From positions 1-22,800 of the forward strand of contig CAJJYZ010000036.1 of the NCBI GenBank assembly GCA_905197485.1: a DNA stretch of 22,800 bases. The letters are read 5' to 3'. The translations under genes were made by a program, and so were the position numbers. Below, piece by piece: positions 22,460-22,800 of this stretch (position 1 is the first letter of the stretch; every line of letters starts with the position of its first letter). The DNA comes from an uncultured Lachnospiraceae bacterium (GTDB lineage Bacteria; Bacillota; Clostridia; Lachnospirales; Lachnospiraceae). The notes under the pieces are model-generated. The model saw only the letters and a list, made by a program, of their open reading frames with translations. It did not search any database and was not told where the DNA came from.

Positions 22460-22800
22460 TTAACTCATTTTTGCCAATATTTCACGAGGTTTTAATCGCA
22501 TGGTTGAAATTGAAGATATGCTTGCTGAAATAACGACAATTCCAATCCCAAAAGCAAATAATAGAAACATTTCTTCTACTTGAATTTGAATGTCTAAATC
22601 CGGCATAATTATGCTTCCCACTTGATTCGCAACAACAGCAGCAGGAAAGTAGGAAAGAAAAAACGCAATGACAGCAATAAGAAGTACCTCTGTGATATAC
22701 TGACTGATAATTGATATTTTCCTAATTCCAATGGAGAGCAAAATTCCCGTTTCGTGAATACGAGTTCTTGACCACATTGTTAAAATAAGAGAAAGAATAA
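22460..22800 (-). CDS. FtsX-like ABC transporter permease, C-terminal end
   Basis: The last 113 residues of a permease whose start lies beyond the right edge; the frame stays open through the window end. Visible are a hydrophobic end (ILSLILT), the basic loop MWSRTRIHETGILLSIG typical of FtsX/MacB-type permeases, a membrane segment (ITEVLLIAVIAFFLSYFPAAVVA), a short outside loop, a last membrane segment (LLFAFGIGIVVISASISSIS) and the usual TMRLKPREILAKMS tail. It lies 56 bases before the ATPase, on the same strand, so the two surely form one transporter. Confidence 0.9.
   Translation of the reverse strand, partial: ILSLILTMWSRTRIHETGILLSIGIRKISIISQYITEVLLIAVIAFFLSYFPAAVVANQVGSIIMPDLDIQIQVEEMFLLFAFGIGIVVISASISSISTMRLKPREILAKMS

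Noticed and set aside
1..22800. CRISPR array, tRNA, rRNA, insertion sequence or defence system
   Set aside because: No regularly spaced repeats, cloverleaf-like sequence, transposase gene or defence-type gene was found when reading both strands.

Overview
The window looks like the chromosome of a Gram-positive anaerobe of the Clostridia, most probably a Lachnospiraceae relative. Three things suggest this: the gene order priA-def-fmt-yugP-rsmB-rlmN-stp-prkC-rsgA-rpe-thiN, the strong AGGAGG-type ribosome binding sites, and a CIRCE heat-shock operator. The assignment rests on gene content and order, not on a database search. Every gene I can support lies on the minus strand, so transcription runs from high to low coordinates.

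Region 1 (about 1-2300) is one end of an integrative and conjugative element of the Tn1549-like type. In transcription order it carries a RepA-like protein (HTH plus DUF6017), a DUF5348 protein, a PcfB/DUF3801 protein and the start of the VirD4/TraG coupling protein, which runs off the window. The repA-like gene has a roughly 215-base leader with an intrinsic terminator and a 12-bp inverted repeat, which suggests attenuation. Region 2 (about 2300-2900) has no gene. It appears to hold the element-chromosome junction (spaced TACAC repeats and an imperfect palindrome). Next to thiN it also holds a good sigma-A promoter followed by about 84 bases that end in a terminator: a candidate small RNA or orphaned leader.

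Region 3 (2903-21601) is a tightly packed run of 15 genes. In transcription order these are hsp20, a dnaJ/cbpA-type gene, clpB, dinB, a divergent murE, priA, def, fmt, a yugP-type zinc peptidase, rsmB, rlmN, stp, prkC, rsgA, rpe and thiN (16 when hsp20 is counted). The largest gaps are 81 bp (hsp20-dnaJ) and 48 bp (dnaJ-clpB); the rest overlap or are separated by 15 bp or less. The only clear promoter seen upstream is the CIRCE-overlapped one in front of hsp20. The set joins protein quality control (Hsp20, J-protein, ClpB), DNA damage and replication restart (DinB, PriA), start and maturation of translation (Fmt, Def, RsmB, RlmN, RsgA), cell-wall synthesis and sensing (MurE-like, PrkC/Stp) and central metabolism (Rpe, ThiN).

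Region 4 (21750-22800) is an AT-richer pair, an ABC-transporter ATPase and the end of an FtsX-like permease. It has no obvious terminator before the hsp20 promoter. I see no rRNA, tRNA, CRISPR array or insertion sequence.
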